From positions 45,380,233 through 45,444,232 of the forward strand of contig JARWIR010000002.1 in assembly GCA_029959085.1 (NCBI GenBank): a DNA stretch of 64,000 nt, written 5' to 3'. Source of the DNA: Nemophila menziesii (Eukaryota > Streptophyta > Magnoliopsida > Boraginales > Hydrophyllaceae). The translations under genes were made by a program, and so were the position numbers. Shown piece by piece: positions 34,966 to 46,359 of the stretch. A model generated the notes under the pieces. The model saw nothing but the letters and a program-made list of their open reading frames with translations, was not told where the DNA came from and ran no database searches. Each line of letters opens with the position of its first letter. Positions within the stretch are counted from its first letter, which is position 1.

Positions 34966-36608
34966 AATGCTTGTTGCTCCCGCGTTCGCTCGTAAAAATT
35001 TTATAGTAAGATATGGAGTATATCTATCAAGATTCGAAAGGGTTATTGCACACACAGTTTTAATTTCAATTACAGATAAAAAGAAAAAGGAAAATTCCTA
35101 CTGATCCTCGATGAAGCTGTTAAGAAATTATCTAATGTTTCGTTTGAGGATCCACTTTCTGGAATTAATATGGAGTAAACGTAAACAATAATCTGTATGT
35201 TTTGCACTAAAATGGTAAAAGAGAGACTTAAATACTTTAAAACAGAAGTGAAGAACTGACAAATTACAATTAACTATACCATTAAAGTGATACCCATGCA
35301 AAGTGGAAAAGCTTATCGGCGGTAACAGAACAAAGATCATATATTAACAACACACGAAAATGAAGGTTAATTACACCATTGGTTTTTGTGCTAGGGAGAA
35401 CAGCCAAAATATACATCAAAGAGTCAATATACCTATGTTATTAAAAAAAATTAGCAATATACCCCTATGGAGCAATACATTTGAGTTATCATGTTGCCCA
35501 TTATGCTTCTTAAAGCTATTGATCATGATTTTCCATTCGCAATATTATAACCAATGAAGCTACAAAATTCCAGATTTGGCTTTGTAAAACAGTATCTAAC
35601 CACTTATGGAATAACAATTATTGTAATTATTTCACTTCCACTCTAAAATATAGTTACACATGTATAGAGAAAGAAGTGTAGTTAATACTAGCTAACTGTA
35701 TAGTAGGTGTTAAATTTTCAGTTTCATTCACTAGTTATTCAGCAGTTCAACGGAAAACCATAAAGATATAATATCAAACACCTTAAATTAAATCTCCTAT
35801 GATCATTTAAACCTGAAATTATTACAAGAAGACTGAAATTGAGAAATTTATTGCAATAATACAAATAATACTTTGTAACTGAAATTTATAATATCAAAAA
35901 ATTGTGTAGGATAATAATTTAAAAGTAATTATTAATAGGTGAAATTTCGATTGGCTCACTGAGGAGAGAGTAAGAAGCCACCCTAGGCGTTTATTTCTTT
36001 CAGTGAAGAGGTCGAAGCTATAATTCCTATATCATTTGATCTCGCACATCATCACCATTCATTTTGCCTACTAATTAAATCTACGGCTAATGAGTGTGTG
36101 AGAAATAAGAGAGGAATAGAAAATCACTTGTGAGAGAAAGAGTGAGTAAGATCATGTAAAACTCGGGCGAGAAATCGATTAGAGGAAAATGCGAGTCACC
36201 CTTCGAGGCTTGTTCAGCCCTAAGAGACATATTCACCACATCGAGGTTTACGAAAATATGATGGGCGAATCACATTCTTCTCCACAAGAAATCGTGTTAT
36301 TCCAATCACCGGCATGATAAGACCGCTGAAGCAATATTTTCGTAGTGATGACGATCATCACTGAACCTCCATCATGTCTATTTGTAACGTAGATTATTGC
36401 TTCAGAAGGATCTCAAATAGGCTTAAGAACTGAGTTCCAACAAAAATTATTTGAAAAGTCAACATCAAAATTTAAAAGACAGTTTCTCTTAGTGCTTGAG
36501 TACTCTAGAGTGATCAAGAGGTTTTCACATTGAACCTTTCCGTAAATAAAAATATCCACCAATATATTTTCCAAAATCCATAATAATTGATGATACAATC
36601 CTCATAAT
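34866..36608. repeat. Block A, copy 1
   Basis: Collinear with 21138-22889 and 62553-64000. On the minus strand near 36056 a leader-like CT-rich stretch (cacaagtgattttctattcc...) precedes ATG in MNGDDVRDQMI, the proposed start of gene X. Here the codon after MI is TAG, where the other two copies read CAG, so this copy has a premature stop. Confidence 0.7.
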
Positions 36609-38427
36609 CATATTATGTGCATTAAAATATTTGGAGATGCATTTTCCATTAGTGACATATCTTTTAACGAAGTACACTCCAAGCTGTTCGAAGCTGTTCG
36701 AAGATAATGAAAAAGTTTGTTACAGACAGTTTAGAATTAATGAAGAAGGACATTTCATGTTGTTTGGATCAGTAACCAGGTAGATGTCTACATAATGGTA
36801 GAGGTCGTTTCTATTTTAATCGTTCGGTATCTTTGGAGGTGATCAGTAGTAATAATAGATGTTTGCATAATGCTAGAGATTATTACTATTTTACTTATTT
36901 GGTATGTAATAGTTTAGCAATGGTTATATTATTTTAATTCAAAATTTTAGTTATGTATATTCAATTTTGATTAAAAAAATTAAATCAAAGCATATAATTT
37001 TTCTAAATTACCATTTTTTTCTCTACTGATAGTCAAAGTTCCAAATGATATGCTAATTTTGAACTGTGTAAACTATAAACAACGCATACTAATCGAACGT
37101 CAGCTTGAGATTCAAGATAAGGGTAGGAAAAAAAAGAATCAAATTTAGGTTTGTCAAAGAGTAAAACCAGAGTAAAATATAACCCCACATTTATCCAAGA
37201 ATTTATTACCATCTAAATCATAATTTCAACTTTAATAGCCTTCATCCATCCTTTCATATTAAATTGTGTATAAAAGTTCTAAAGAAAATCATTGTACCCA
37301 AAATACCCTGTTATAATTTAATATAAATGACCAAATATATTTTCTTTTCATAACTCGTCAAAACCTTAGCTTCGCATCTTCACTCTGAAGAACCGCCCGC
37401 CATCAACACCGCCGTCAACATATCCATCCGCCCCTAAAGAGTGTCAAAATGGGAAGATCACTCCCAATCTGCCAGAGAAAGCTAATGAGAAGATTGAATT
37501 TTCTGATCTGAATGGGGATTATACACTCGACCTGGAAATTTTAATGTGAGAAGATCTTTATGCTTTGATAAGAAAGGAAATGCTTTGAATTTTGATAGCA
37601 ATAACTCTTGTTTACAGAAGGGTGTAATTCTTTTTCAAAGGTTTTTTTTTCTTTATCACATGACATCATGAAAGAATGAGCACTCAGAAGAGTTATTATT
37701 CGTTAGCAGCAAGGTATTTGATAAAATTCTTTTCCTTTATAATTGTTTAACAAGTAGCTTTAAATAAATATTATTGATTCACATGCTATTTTCAAGCCTC
37801 CAAACCCTATCCGTGGAGGAATTCCCATATGCTTCCCTCAAGTATGTGATACTCTGGACCCTATAATACATTTTGTATAACCCTAAACGCCTGTATTAAT
37901 TTGTTTTCGTATTTTATAGGATATTATCGTTCGAGGGTGTAAACAATTGCCTTTGTACAGGCGAAGTTTGTGATAATTGCAGGAAAGTCCTTGATGTTGA
38001 GTCACCTATAACGATTGTAATTCTGAATAAAAGCTCAAGTTATAGTGTGGATTGAATATTTATTTGATATTTGCAGGATGCTAAAGTAACTATTCCCCTG
38101 GATAGTGTAGAAGACGACTGGGTTGTATCTTGTGTTATTTTTAGATATGGTGTGATGTGATGATATTATTCCAATTGATTGAAAAATATTTAATTAATTA
38201 TTTTTATTTGTTTAATCAATTATATAAAATCGTTTATTTATATATTGGGTTGTAATTTTATTCATTCAATGGTTTGTAATTTTTATACATTCAATGGGTT
38301 TGTAATTTTTATTATTTTATTCATTGGGTTGTAATTTTTATTCATTTTATTAATTGGGTTAGAATAATTATTCATTTTATTTTCATATGAATATAGTTGC
38401 TTAGTTATATCAAATTGTTGCTAAAAG
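36609..38427. repeat. Block A distal part, copy 1: upstream flank of CACTA tnp2
   Basis: Collinear with 25249-27017. A 10-bp tandem duplication (agctgttcga twice, about 36681-36700) is specific to this copy. A minisatellite of ~33-bp units tgggttgtaatttttattcat (38241-38390) just before the tnp2 start has about one unit more than in copy 0. No other gene content seen. Confidence 0.6.
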
Positions 38428-40855
38428 ATGGCTTTGGGTATGGATAAGAGTTGTATCAATACGACGGATTATTTTATGGAAGAATATATTTTTGGTGTTT
38501 TTGCTTTTATCGAATATGTTGAGAAACAAGATGGTTTTAATGGTTTTATGTATTGCATGTGTAATAATTGTAATAATATGCGTCGATTACTCACACAAAC
38601 GGTTAGGGGCCACCTTCTAAAAGCCGGGTTTAAGCATACGTATCGGGTTTGGACAAAACACGGTGAGCAGATGGTAATTCCCGAAGAAATTCATGTGCCA
38701 AATATAGAAAATAAAATGCATGATGTTTGTGACGATGTGAGACACAATTACGATGTTGGTAGACATCCGAATGATACCGATATGAGAGATGCACATCTTC
38801 TAAGTCATAGTAGTTTCGAAAAATTGTTTGACGAATTGGAGACAGAATTTTATCCTGGTTGTACAGCGATGAATTCCTTGAATTTCTTTTCCAAGCTTAT
38901 GCACGTAAAAGTAAAGAATAAGCCGACTAACACATAATTCACCGAGCTATTGGACTTGGTTGGTCTTATTTTGCCCAAACTTCACAATTTGCCCAATTCT
39001 TATGATGCATGCAACAAGAAGTTGAAAAGTTTGGGTACGGGGTATACTACTAACGATGTCTGTTTGAATGATTGTGCCATTTTTTACAATGAAAATGAAT
39101 TCCTCGACAAGTGTCTAGTATGTAGTGAATCAAGATGGAACCCGAAGAAGGGTCAGAAAGTACCGCATAAGAAGATTTGTTACTTTACCATTGCCCCGAG
39201 ATTGCAGCGACTATACGCTTCGAAGCACACTGTCGTAGGCATGATATGGAACCATACCGGAAAGAGTACCAATCTAGATGTGTTACGTAATCTAGTTGAC
39301 AGTGATAACTGGAAAACATTTGCATAGTTACATCCAGGGTTTTCCAGTGAACCTCGGAATCTATATTTGGGTCTGGGTATCGATGATTTTTGTCTGTTTT
39401 CTATGCAGAACAACTCGTATAGCATGTGGCCTGTTATATTGATCGTCTAAAACTTTACACCGCGGGTATGCATGAAGGAAACCACATTTTAGCTTTCTTT
39501 GTTGATTCTGGGTCCCCGCTCACCCAAAAAGGACATGGATGTCTTTATCCGCTTTGTTATAGATGATCTGGAGATGTTGTGGGAAACAGGGATCCGTACT
39601 ATGATGCTCTTATGAAGCAAGTGTTTACAGTGAAGATTTTTCTGGTGTCCACTACTAATGATTACCCCGCTAGGTCATACACGTCAGGATGGAAGGGTCA
39701 ATGTTACTTAATGTGACCAGAATGCATGGATTCTACTTCGTTAATGAAGGTGACAAAAGGGGTGGTTTATTTTGATCATAGACGTTGGTTACCTCCCAGA
39801 CATCGATTTAGAAAAGGCAGTGTTTTGAACCTGAGTACCGATTTCAGGGCCCCACCGAGGAAACATAGTCCGACCGATATTCAGACATAGTTAAATGGGT
39901 TGCCCATTGTGTTTCCCGATAAACACAAGAATTTTGGGGGCAAGGCGACGAAGAAAACAGTTCCTCGCGAGTCCAACTGGAAGAAAAAGAGTATTTTTTA
40001 TCATTTACCTTGTTGGTCAAAAATTTTGTTAAAACATAACATCGATGTAATGCATTGCGAGAAGAATGTGTGTGACAGTTTGCTTGGTACAGTTATAGGA
40101 CTTGATGGGAAAATAAACAAAGATTACGCGATGGCGCGAATGGATCTTCAGGATATGAAAATACGGAAAGAGTTGTGGTTGACATCAAGAGGAGGTAAAG
40201 CGATACTAAAGCGAGGAAAGTATACTATGTTAGTGGAGAAGCGGAAATTTTTTCTTGAGTAGTTACAGGCACAAAGGTTACCCGACGGTTTTGCGTCTAG
40301 CCTGAGGAATAATGTTCAAATTTATATGGGAAAGATTATTGGAATGAAATCATATGATTGTCACGTTATGATGCAGTATCTTTTTGTTTGTTGTCTCCCC
40401 CGTCTTATAGATGATAAACCGATTAGCGATGTAATTATTGCGTTAGCTAACGTGTTTAGAGTCGTTTGTAACAAGAATCTATGTAGGAAAGAGTTGGAAG
40501 CCAGTAAGGCAGGAATGGTTGAAGTGATGTGCAAACTAGAAATGATCTTACCTCCTGCATTTTTTGATATAATGATCTAATTGGTGATACACTTATACGA
40601 TGAAGTATTACTAGGGGGCCGGGTTCAAATGCAGTGGATGTACCCATTTGAAAGGTATTTGAAAAAGTTGAAAGAGTATATTCGAAACCCGGCTAGGCCA
40701 GAGGGTTCAATAGCCTAGGGTTACGTGGCGGAAGATACGTTGACCTTCATATCACGGTATATTAATGAAGAAAAACAAAGTTTAATGATCCAGGTAGATA
40801 CAACGAACCACTGCCAGAACCGAAAGAGCTATCCGTTTTTAAGTCTCAGTGTACA
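38428..40855 (+). pseudogene. tnp2: CACTA (En/Spm) tnp2 transposase, 5' and middle part, interrupted by the retrotransposon
   Basis: Encoded the TNP2/TNPD-type transposase that cuts CACTA element ends. In order: an N-terminal transposase-associated domain (38428-38690, with RVWTKHGEQM) and the tnp2 catalytic region (38800-40200, including LHNLPNSYDACNKK and NIDVMHCEKNVCD). A DUF4218-type segment follows (40326-40850, including MKSYDCHVMMQYL, YPFERYLKKLKEYI and PLPEPKELSVFKSQC). Decay is clear: TAA at 38935, TAG at 39325, a stop and frameshifts around 39448-39720, TAG at 40259, TAA at 40578 and TAG at 40718. The frame KSQC-T is cut at 40855 by the LTR and resumes at 53688. Confidence 0.92.
40851..40855. 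other. Left target-site duplication of the Athila-type element (gtaca)
   Basis: gtaca precedes the LTR; gtact (53688-53692) follows the other LTR. One mismatch has arisen since insertion. Joining the flanks restores the transposase reading KSQC-TPIGK, so the site is certain. Confidence 0.9.
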
Positions 40856-42401
40856 TGGTGGTCCTTTGTGTGTTCTAAAAATAAAATGCAAATGCTAATC
40901 GAACCACAACCGCAAGTGTACGGTTGTCCCAAGTAGTATGTATGATAATACAGATTCGTTCCAAGGACGGATGGTTGATCACAATGTTTAGCAAGTAGTG
41001 ATTGATGCACTTATGAAAGTAAAAGATAATAAAATGTTTGTTTGGTTTTGTTGATTAAAGCTAATGAATAAAAGACAAATAATTAAATGCAAGTAAAGCT
41101 AAGACGCAAGTAAAATAAGTGAAAACGCAATATGAGATGTAGTACTTGAGAACGCAAGGATCCTCCTAATCTTACTTCCTAACTTATGTTGTTTAAGGGC
41201 TAAATCGGTCAATTACAATGGTCGGGATTCTAAATTCCTTATACCCCCGTCAGGGTGGACTATAAGGCGATCCTAAAGTGTCACTAGTCCCGTCAGGGTA
41301 AATATGATCCACCGTTGGATGATTAAGTGTTTTACCTCATTGGCCCTAGAATTAGCTAAGTTCGTCAGAATCAATAGCTTTTATCCTAGATTGAATAATT
41401 AATTCTATACCTAAACCCTCCGTCAGGATGATCCACACGCCACTTATGTGGAATAGCTTAGATGCTAAAACCTAATCTTAGTTCGCGACTCTAAAATCAG
41501 TAAATAATCACAAATTATCGAAAAGAGTAATAAACCCAATCTAATTTAATTTAGCATAAACCCAAATTCAACATTCGTTATTTCATAAAATTAAGATTCA
41601 CCCATTGTTTGTTCTCAAGCACTATGAAAAGCTTAGCTCATATTAAAATTAAAAACTAAATTAAAAGAAATGGAATTCATATTGTTTACAAAATTAAAAT
41701 ATAAAAAGAACCTAATTTCCGGAATTGGAATGACTACGAACGGAGCTATAGACCCACTCCAGCTCTTGTAGCTTCTTCTTCTTCCTTCTGTTGCTTCTCT
41801 CTGGTGTTTTAATCTTGTGGAATGTGAATTGTATGAAAAATAGAAGTCCAGACCTCCTTTTATAAGCATAAATTCGTTCTAGGGCTTGGACCAGAAAATA
41901 GAATATTAATTAAATGTCCAAGCCCACTTTCTAAGCCCAAAATCCACCTTCACTAAAACGGCTTTTCCCGATGCGTTATGACTCCGATTGACCTCATTCC
42001 AGTTGCTAAAGTTCCGTAACTCGATAAGGAATGTTTTCTCTTCAAAGTTCAGCGGCTAAATCATCGCTTAAGCATCTCGAAATCAGCACTCTATGGCCTG
42101 GAAAATGGATTTTCAGCTCTATTAATAATATCTTCGGGATTTATCTTCAAGTCTTGATTCTAATTCACGATCTTTGACTTTCTCCTCGGATTCCTCTTCT
42201 AGCTAACATCTAAAACCTGTAAACTTTACACTAAAAATACCAATATTACGCGCAAAAGCTTAATAAACTAAAAATGCTAGAAATAAAAAGGGAATTCCGG
42301 ATTATTGCATATTTAGTCCAAAAGTCTATCAAATTAATTAAATAAACACCAAAACTGATGTCTCCCAAGGGTCGAAAATAAGAACAATTAGGGAGACATC
42401 A
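40856..42401 (-). repeat. 3' LTR of the Athila-class element
   Basis: On the minus strand it begins TGATGTCTCC and ends GGACCACCA (TG...CA form). A TATAAAAG box lies at 41864-41857. Three CCGTCAGG motifs sit in the downstream half. The 78-codon ORF in both LTRs (41633-41869) just spans the TATA-downstream region and is not considered a gene. It lacks 15 bp (ccgtaactgctgata) present in the other LTR at about 53216. Confidence 0.95.
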
Positions 42402-42420
42402 AGACCCCCAACTCAAACCT
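42402..42420 (-). other. Polypurine tract for plus-strand priming
   Basis: The minus-strand sequence TTTGAGTTGGGGGTCT abuts the 3' LTR start TGATG. The same G-rich word precedes the LTR at 27678. Confidence 0.75.
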
Positions 42421-43867
42421 TTTTCGTCCCGACAAAGTAAAACAAAACAAAGGGGTAGAAGTAAGCGTATAAACAAGTAGAAGCTAGCAAATAAACCCTA
42501 AAGCAATTCTCAAAATAAATCTCATATAGAAAACTCTAGAAACTAATATACACATACACTAATCATGCAACATCAAACATAAATAATCTCAATCATAAAA
42601 TCAAAGTTGCAATGCTTGAAGGTTACACTTGTACTCATCTCTGTATGATGGCTATAGGGTGGTCATTAATCCTACCTCGCTTTGAACGCTCCACCTAGTG
42701 TATTCCCTATCAACAGAATAATAAATTCACTATGCACTTAGGAATCACGAGGTCTTTACGGTTATAATAATGGCTTAAGGACGGTATGGATGTATATTTG
42801 GTAAATTTTAAGTGAGCTTTTGGCTCTCTCCTCACTTACCATCAACAGTGTCCTCGAGCTTGAGTTAACGCTAAAAAAGATGTTCTCACTCACCCATATA
42901 CGCAACAATTTAGCGTCCCATGTCTACCCACTATTAACAAGATGATTTTCAGAAAATTCCACTTTGCCGGATGTTTTATTCATTCATATTTTTTTTTTCT
43001 CTTTTTCTCTTTTTTGTACAGAAGCAAACCGGGTTCCCGGTTTTGACGAATCCGGGTTCCCGGTTCCTACTGTATGAATTTTCAACTTTTTTTCATTTTT
43101 TCTTTCTTTTTCACTTTTTCTCATTCCCGGCAAAGGGTTACAAGTATATATCATCTGCAATTGTGCTACAATACAAAGCACATCGATCCCAACCCATTAA
43201 ATTCCCCATATGTGGTCCCACCACCCCAAACTCAAGCTCGAGACATGTCTCAGGATTGTGATGCAAGTGCGGGTCATATGGTCATGCCTAATAATCTAAG
43301 GGATAATGGCTTATATCGTGGCTACAAAGAAAAGGCTAAAGGCTCAAAGTGGGCTAAGACGGATGATAATTAATACAAGGGATAGAAGGCTAAAAAGGCA
43401 CAAATGGCTAACAAAGAACTGCCCCTATCATTTTCCTAAGTACATATCTTGTCTTTAGTTCATATCTAGGTGGGTTCTCTACTAATTAGGATTTCACGTT
43501 CTACACACCAAACATATTCCTTGAGTACAAGCTTACTTCATTTGCATTGTTAATTAATTTTTCCTATCAATTACCTATGTTCGCATGCAATTGTAAGTGC
43601 GTTTTATATCAATCCCTAAAGTCCACTATTTACTATCATAGATTCATCAAAAGTATGCTTAAAGGGATATTTAAAAATTTCTACAGTCAAACGCAACTCC
43701 AAAAATTCTTTTATTGAAAGCAAATAAAGCAAATAACACATAAAAATTGGGATGAGGCAACGAACCCCACCTCAAACTCAAAAATGAGTCGTGTCCCCAC
43801 GACTCGAAAAGACTCAATAAAGCATTTAAACTAATGTACACTAAGAGGAAAGTTTAGAAAACGTATC
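42421..43867 (-). other. 3' UTR of the Athila-class element
   Basis: About 1.4 kb without a convincing ORF. It carries one pair of the CCGGGTTCCCGG palindromes (43026-43044 and 43050-43066) in a pyrimidine-rich setting. Collinear remnants occur at 1469-2940 and 27203-27677. Small ORFs on both strands at 42970-43370 are Phe-, Lys- or Ser-rich by composition. Confidence 0.7.
43026..43066. repeat. Isolated pair of CCGGGTTCCCGG palindromes in the 3' UTR
   Basis: Two copies, aaccgggttcccggttt and tccgggttcccggttcc, about 6 bp apart, matching the pairs in the array at 45576-46127. Confidence 0.9.
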
Positions 43868-45184
43868 TTAACCAGCGCGAGGCTGGTTATCGGTGTTGCG
43901 TTCTGGACCTTTATCTCGCGTAACAGCATCATAAATCGCGTTTTGAAGTGTATTTACGCCTAGGATTAAATTTCGAAGCAGGTCCAATTCTTTTGTAACG
44001 TTTCCCAAGGTAGCAATCATCTTCTCCTGATTTTCTTCCAGCACCTGAATCTTCGCTTCCAACTCAGGTACAGTTTTCGCTTTCTTTGATTGAGGAGTTC
44101 TTGGACTTCTTGTAGCTCGTGTTGCCTCTTCATGGATGTTCTTGATTGTGCTCAAAGCTATACTCACACCAACTGAAACAATGTCAATATCTGCGTTCTT
44201 ACGCGGAATCCTTGCGTCTAGACACAACTGAGTAATAGTACAAGGAAACTTCAGATTTTGTTGTTTCATTGGTGATTTCCCGAACTCCATGATTGTATCA
44301 TAAATGATCTTAGCAACATTAATTGGTTTCTCCTCCAAAATACACTTAATAACAAATATGTGCTCTTTCTTCAACTCGGAAGTGTGTTTAATACCAAAGA
44401 AAGTGGGTATTATGAAACGAGACCAAACCTTAGCACGAGGTGTCAAACTACTGCTGTAAAACTGTCCAGGATACCTTTCACCTTCAGGAATTGGGCTAGT
44501 CCCATTAACAAGCACGGTCCCCCAAAGGGATTCAAAATCAAAAGAAGGGTCATTAAGAATTTCTTGGAAGGGGCATGTTCCAGAAAAGTTGGGTAGTTTC
44601 AATGATTTCCGAATTCGTTCAATAGAGAAAGGAACTACCTTTTTGCGGATGTCAATGGCATCATGGGAGGTAGCTAAACCTTCGTGAAATTCTCGCACAA
44701 AAGTAGGAATAAACTCAAGCTTCCTTTCTTGTGACTCTTTCCAACCAAACTTAGCACATGTCACAGCATATTCCTTGTAATCACTACTCATAATACCCTT
44801 AGGAAAATTCGTCTCCTCACCAAATTTCAAAAATTCAATTCTTTCACGAACCTGAGTATTCCAACAAGTGTAAACCCTCTTAGGCTTGTGGGCCCACATC
44901 TTCATACGCGGAGGTTTTTGAACGGGTGCTTCCGGAATCTCTTGTTCAGTTTCCTTCTCAATGTTCTTCGTAATTTCCTCTTCTGGTTCCTTCTCACTTT
45001 CAATCTCATCAATCAATCTTCTCTTTTGACCCGTGACTTCTTTTCTGTTAGAATCAAGCTTAACTTCGTCAATTTTTCGATTAGGACGCGAATCAGGAAT
45101 CTCAATAGCTTGCTCTTGAGAACCACCATTGGTGGTCTTTCTTCTAGGAGCAGTTCTTCGGAAATCACCGGTTCTGTTAGTCAT
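43868..45184 (-). CDS. Third ORF of the Athila-class element (env-like position, unknown function)
   Basis: An uninterrupted 438-codon ORF starts MTNRTGDFRRTAPRRK. Residues 1-100 are highly charged, rich in Glu, Lys and Arg. A globular core (about 105-340) contains WNTQVRERIEFLKFGEE, FVREFHEGLATSHDAI and the segment from SSSLTPRAKVWSRF to FFGIKHTSELKKE. Residues 365-420 form a coiled coil (ELEAKIQVLEENQEKMIATL...). Athila elements characteristically carry an extra ORF here, often called env-like, and its core belongs to the family usually labelled putative plant transposon protein. I see no signal peptide, membrane helix or furin-type site, so envelope function is not supported. It is intact while pol has two stops. 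It would need a spliced or subgenomic RNA. Confidence 0.85.
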   Translation of the reverse strand: MTNRTGDFRRTAPRRKTTNGGSQEQAIEIPDSRPNRKIDEVKLDSNRKEVTGQKRRLIDEIESEKEPEEEITKNIEKETEQEIPEAPVQKPPRMKMWAHKPKRVYTCWNTQVRERIEFLKFGEETNFPKGIMSSDYKEYAVTCAKFGWKESQERKLEFIPTFVREFHEGLATSHDAIDIRKKVVPFSIERIRKSLKLPNFSGTCPFQEILNDPSFDFESLWGTVLVNGTSPIPEGERYPGQFYSSSLTPRAKVWSRFIIPTFFGIKHTSELKKEHIFVIKCILEEKPINVAKIIYDTIMEFGKSPMKQQNLKFPCTITQLCLDARIPRKNADIDIVSVGVSIALSTIKNIHEEATRATRSPRTPQSKKAKTVPELEAKIQVLEENQEKMIATLGNVTKELDLLRNLILGVNTLQNAIYDAVTRDKGPERNTDNQPRAG

Positions 45185-45575
45185 CTCTTTTCACCCCAAA
45201 CTCAAAACTTCAAATAATGAAAAACTTAGGGAAAAGTTTAGAATTTTGATGTTTTGAGGTTTAAGAATTTAAGAACTAGGTGAAATATGAGATGGGTCTT
45301 GGTTAATCTGTATGGGAGAAGAAAGAATTGGGTTTAATTTAAGGAATTGGTTGAAGAAGAATCTTGGGAAAAACTAAGGATTTGATGTTATTTTGGAGAG
45401 GAGGTGAGTTGATCTTATGTTTTTGTGGTGAAAGAGGGTAGGATTTGATGATATATAGTGTTTTGGTAGATGAATTTTGGAGGTGGGGAGGCTATTGGTG
45501 CGTTTTAGGTAAAAACTTGCAGAAGAGACTAAAAAAAGTAGGTTAAAACATCCAAAACCGCCTCTCACAGCCTTC
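45185..45575 (-). other. Leader region upstream of the env-like ORF
   Basis: About 390 bp between the palindrome array and the ORF start. No protein-like ORF. It could hold the acceptor for a spliced RNA, but I cannot single one out. Confidence 0.5.
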
Positions 45576-46127
45576 AAACCGGGTTCCCGGTTTTGGCAAA
45601 CCGGGTTCCCGGTTCCGCGTCGCTGTGACGGCGCGGAAAATCAATTGTGGACTCTTTTTTCTTTTCTTTTTTTTTTTTTTTCAAAACGCACCAAAACACT
45701 GGACCCCAAGACGCGGGGTCAGGGATTTTACTTGCCGAAACCGGGTACCCGGTTCTGTGGAATGCGGGTTCCCGGATTTTCTCGATGGCGCGAATGAAAA
45801 CGCGCCAAAACGCAGCACCCCAAAACGCTGGACCAGAGAATTTCACCATCAGCAGCTCCGAAACCGGGTACCCGGTTCTGTGGAATGCGGGTTCCCGGTT
45901 TTGTGTCGATGGCGCGAACCAAAACGCAGCAAAACGCAAGCCACCAAAACGCTGGGTCAGAGTTTTTCAGAAATCACAGCACCAAAACCGGGTACCCGGT
46001 TTCGCCAATGCGGGTTCCCGGTTCCGACGCTGTGACATTACCCCAAAACGCCAAGTGTTGCGTTAAAATGGTTGGTACCAGCTCCAAAACCGGGTTCCCG
46101 TTTTTTGCGAAACCGGGTCCCCGGTTT
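45576..46127. repeat. Tandem array of paired CCGGG(T/A)(T/A)CCCGG palindromes
   Basis: Twelve copies in six pairs: 45576/45598, 45739/45765, 45862/45887, 45988/46012, 46087/46110 and neighbours. Each pair has a left arm AAACCGGG(T/A)(T/A)CCCGGTT and a right arm (T)GCGGGTTCCCGGTT separated by 5-12 bp. Pairs are spaced about 100-160 bp, most often about 124, and joined by similar linkers containing gatggcgcgaa and aaaacgc. It lies between the end of pol and the env-like ORF. ORFs on both strands through it are artefacts, with an NRVPGF or TGYPV word recurring per unit. Confidence 0.92.
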
Positions 46128-46359
46128 CTCCTGGACATCCAACCTCTTTTTCTTCTGTTTTCGCCAAATCGACCCCAAACTCAAGTCCTTTTTACCCCTG
46201 AAATCATTAAAAACAACTACCCTTCCTCATTTCTTAATAAAAACAATAAAATTACGAAAATCAAACTAATCTAAATTGCAAAAATGTAAAAACTCAGCTA
46301 ATATACAAGTAATTGGCTTTTGTTTAACGTCGTTAAGCTCGACGGGTTACCTCACGCTT

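Noticed and set aside
27000..38427. Blocks A and D as giant terminal repeats of one transposon
   Set aside because: They recur in a head-to-tail order with the intervening genes and have no TG...CA or inverted termini, so tandem segmental duplication is simpler.
41633..41869. 78-codon ORF present in both LTRs (also 52904-53140)
   Set aside because: Its conservation is explained by LTR identity; no homology or protein features, and it spans the transcription start.
45574..46274. Several ORFs of 60-139 codons with a repeating TGYPV or NRVPGF word
   Set aside because: They follow the palindrome array in four frames and both strands; the periodicity is that of the DNA repeat.
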